This document shows positions 43,401 to 43,683 of a stretch of 43,683 nucleotides of DNA, piece after piece. The translations under genes were made by a program, and so were the position numbers. The DNA is taken from assembly GCA_944381535.1 (NCBI GenBank), contig CALWLN010000202.1, positions 1-43,683 on the forward strand. Direction: 5' to 3'. Within the stretch, counting starts at the first letter, position 1, and each line of letters opens with the position of its first letter. This stretch comes from an uncultured Lachnospiraceae bacterium (GTDB lineage Bacteria; Bacillota; Clostridia; Lachnospirales; Lachnospiraceae). The notes beneath the pieces are model-generated. The model saw only the letters and a list, made by a program, of their open reading frames with translations, ran no database searches and was not told the origin of the DNA.

Positions 43401-43530
43401 ATGACAGATACTCCACCGTTTCAATATGAATATCCCTTTTCTTTTGCATTATAATATCTGCAATTTCCGTATAATCATTATTGGCTCTTACAAACCTAAA
43501 AGTAGGATATAACGAACAACGCAGGACACC
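43399..43530 (-). pseudogene. 3' remnant of an unidentified gene
   Basis: Open for 43 codons after an upstream stop, with protein-like content (SLYPTFRFVRANNDYTEIAD, IIMQKKRDIHIETVEYLS) and no start codon or ribosome site. It points in the same direction as capF and wecB, and may be the end of another polysaccharide gene. I do not recognise the family. Confidence 0.45.
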
Positions 43531-43556
43531 TCATGCCGAGAGCCTGCGTCTCTTTT
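43519..43556 (+). terminator. Possible intrinsic terminator
   Basis: ACGCAGG (43519-43525) pairs with CCTGCGT (43543-43549); a smaller CTC/GAG stem sits inside. CTCTTTT follows on the plus strand. The transcript it would end is not visible. Confidence 0.4.
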
Positions 43557-43604
43557 AAAGCCTACTTGTTCCTTATTTAAGCTGTAACGATTTAAAAATT
43601 AGGT

Positions 43605-43640
43605 ATGCTATAGAAGCGGCTCTGTCCGCTCCTATAGCAT
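43605..43640. repeat. Strong hairpin at the right edge
   Basis: ATGCTATAG-A-AGCGG (43605-43619) and CCGCT-C-CTATAGCAT (43626-43640) form a 14-bp stem with a single A.C mismatch around a six-base loop. No T run follows directly; GAGCCCCGTTAGG comes next. It could be a terminator, a transposon end hairpin or part of a structured RNA that continues beyond the window. Confidence 0.6.
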
Positions 43641-43683
43641 GAGCCCCGTTAGGTCATTAGGGTTAAACTGCATTTTTTCGCAT

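Overview
The window reads as a chromosomal segment of an anaerobic, low-GC Gram-positive gut-type bacterium, most likely a Lachnospiraceae / Clostridium cluster XIVa member. Pointers are the hemZ-hisS-aspS order downstream of a rel gene, a ctf/ato-type CoA-transferase pair, an anaerobic sulfatase-maturase, a PocR-domain AraC regulator, a YkuD L,D-transpeptidase with C-terminal helical repeats, DUF5685, DUF1700/DUF4097, and strong AGGAGG ribosome sites. I could not run a homology search, so the family names rest on motifs and domain order that I recognise.

Layout. 1-6080: 3' end of exodeoxyribonuclease III, a radical-SAM maturase, hisC, a PocR-AraC regulator and an L,D-transpeptidase. 6080-6780: a 305-base near-palindromic repeat and tRNA-Pro(GGG). 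6880-8465: a PAP2-family membrane protein and a MarR regulator with duplicated operator-like sites. 8494-10200: a decayed HAD phosphatase and a two-subunit CoA-transferase behind a leader with two 36-base repeats. 10233-18040: housekeeping operon rel, MBL hydrolase, hemZ, hisS, aspS (minus strand) with a clear promoter. 18040-18580: gene debris. 18578-21965: GNAT protein and a padR-DUF1700-DUF4097-pspC envelope operon. 22111-25621: an internally deleted acetyltransferase, a MATE exporter, a J-domain protein and DUF5685. 25847-29436: nadE, hslO and a methyltransferase.

29437-38598 is a surface-polysaccharide/cell-wall block on the minus strand: capF, wecB/capG, a NahK-like sugar kinase, glmS and an LCP ligase. 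The genes fit together as aminosugar supply (glmS and the kinase), conversion to an N-acetyl-fucosamine-type nucleotide sugar (capF and wecB) and attachment of the glycan to the wall (LCP). At the 3' end of the LCP gene sits an AT-rich ATPase plus RloB/TOPRIM-like gene pair bracketed by an exact 16-base direct repeat that includes the last LCP codons and its stop. This looks like a small inserted anti-phage-type cassette and is the best candidate for an undescribed system.

38600-43683 is an accessory segment upstream of capF: an AAA-ATPase-like/PDDEXK protein flanked by near-identical 18-base repeats, an AlbA_2 protein that appears to have lost internal blocks, an ImmA/IrrE-XRE pair, a coding remnant and structured hairpins at the edge. 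Several genes in the window (HAD, maltose acetyltransferase, an ABC ATPase, AlbA_2) share one pattern: recognisable ends joined across internal deletions.
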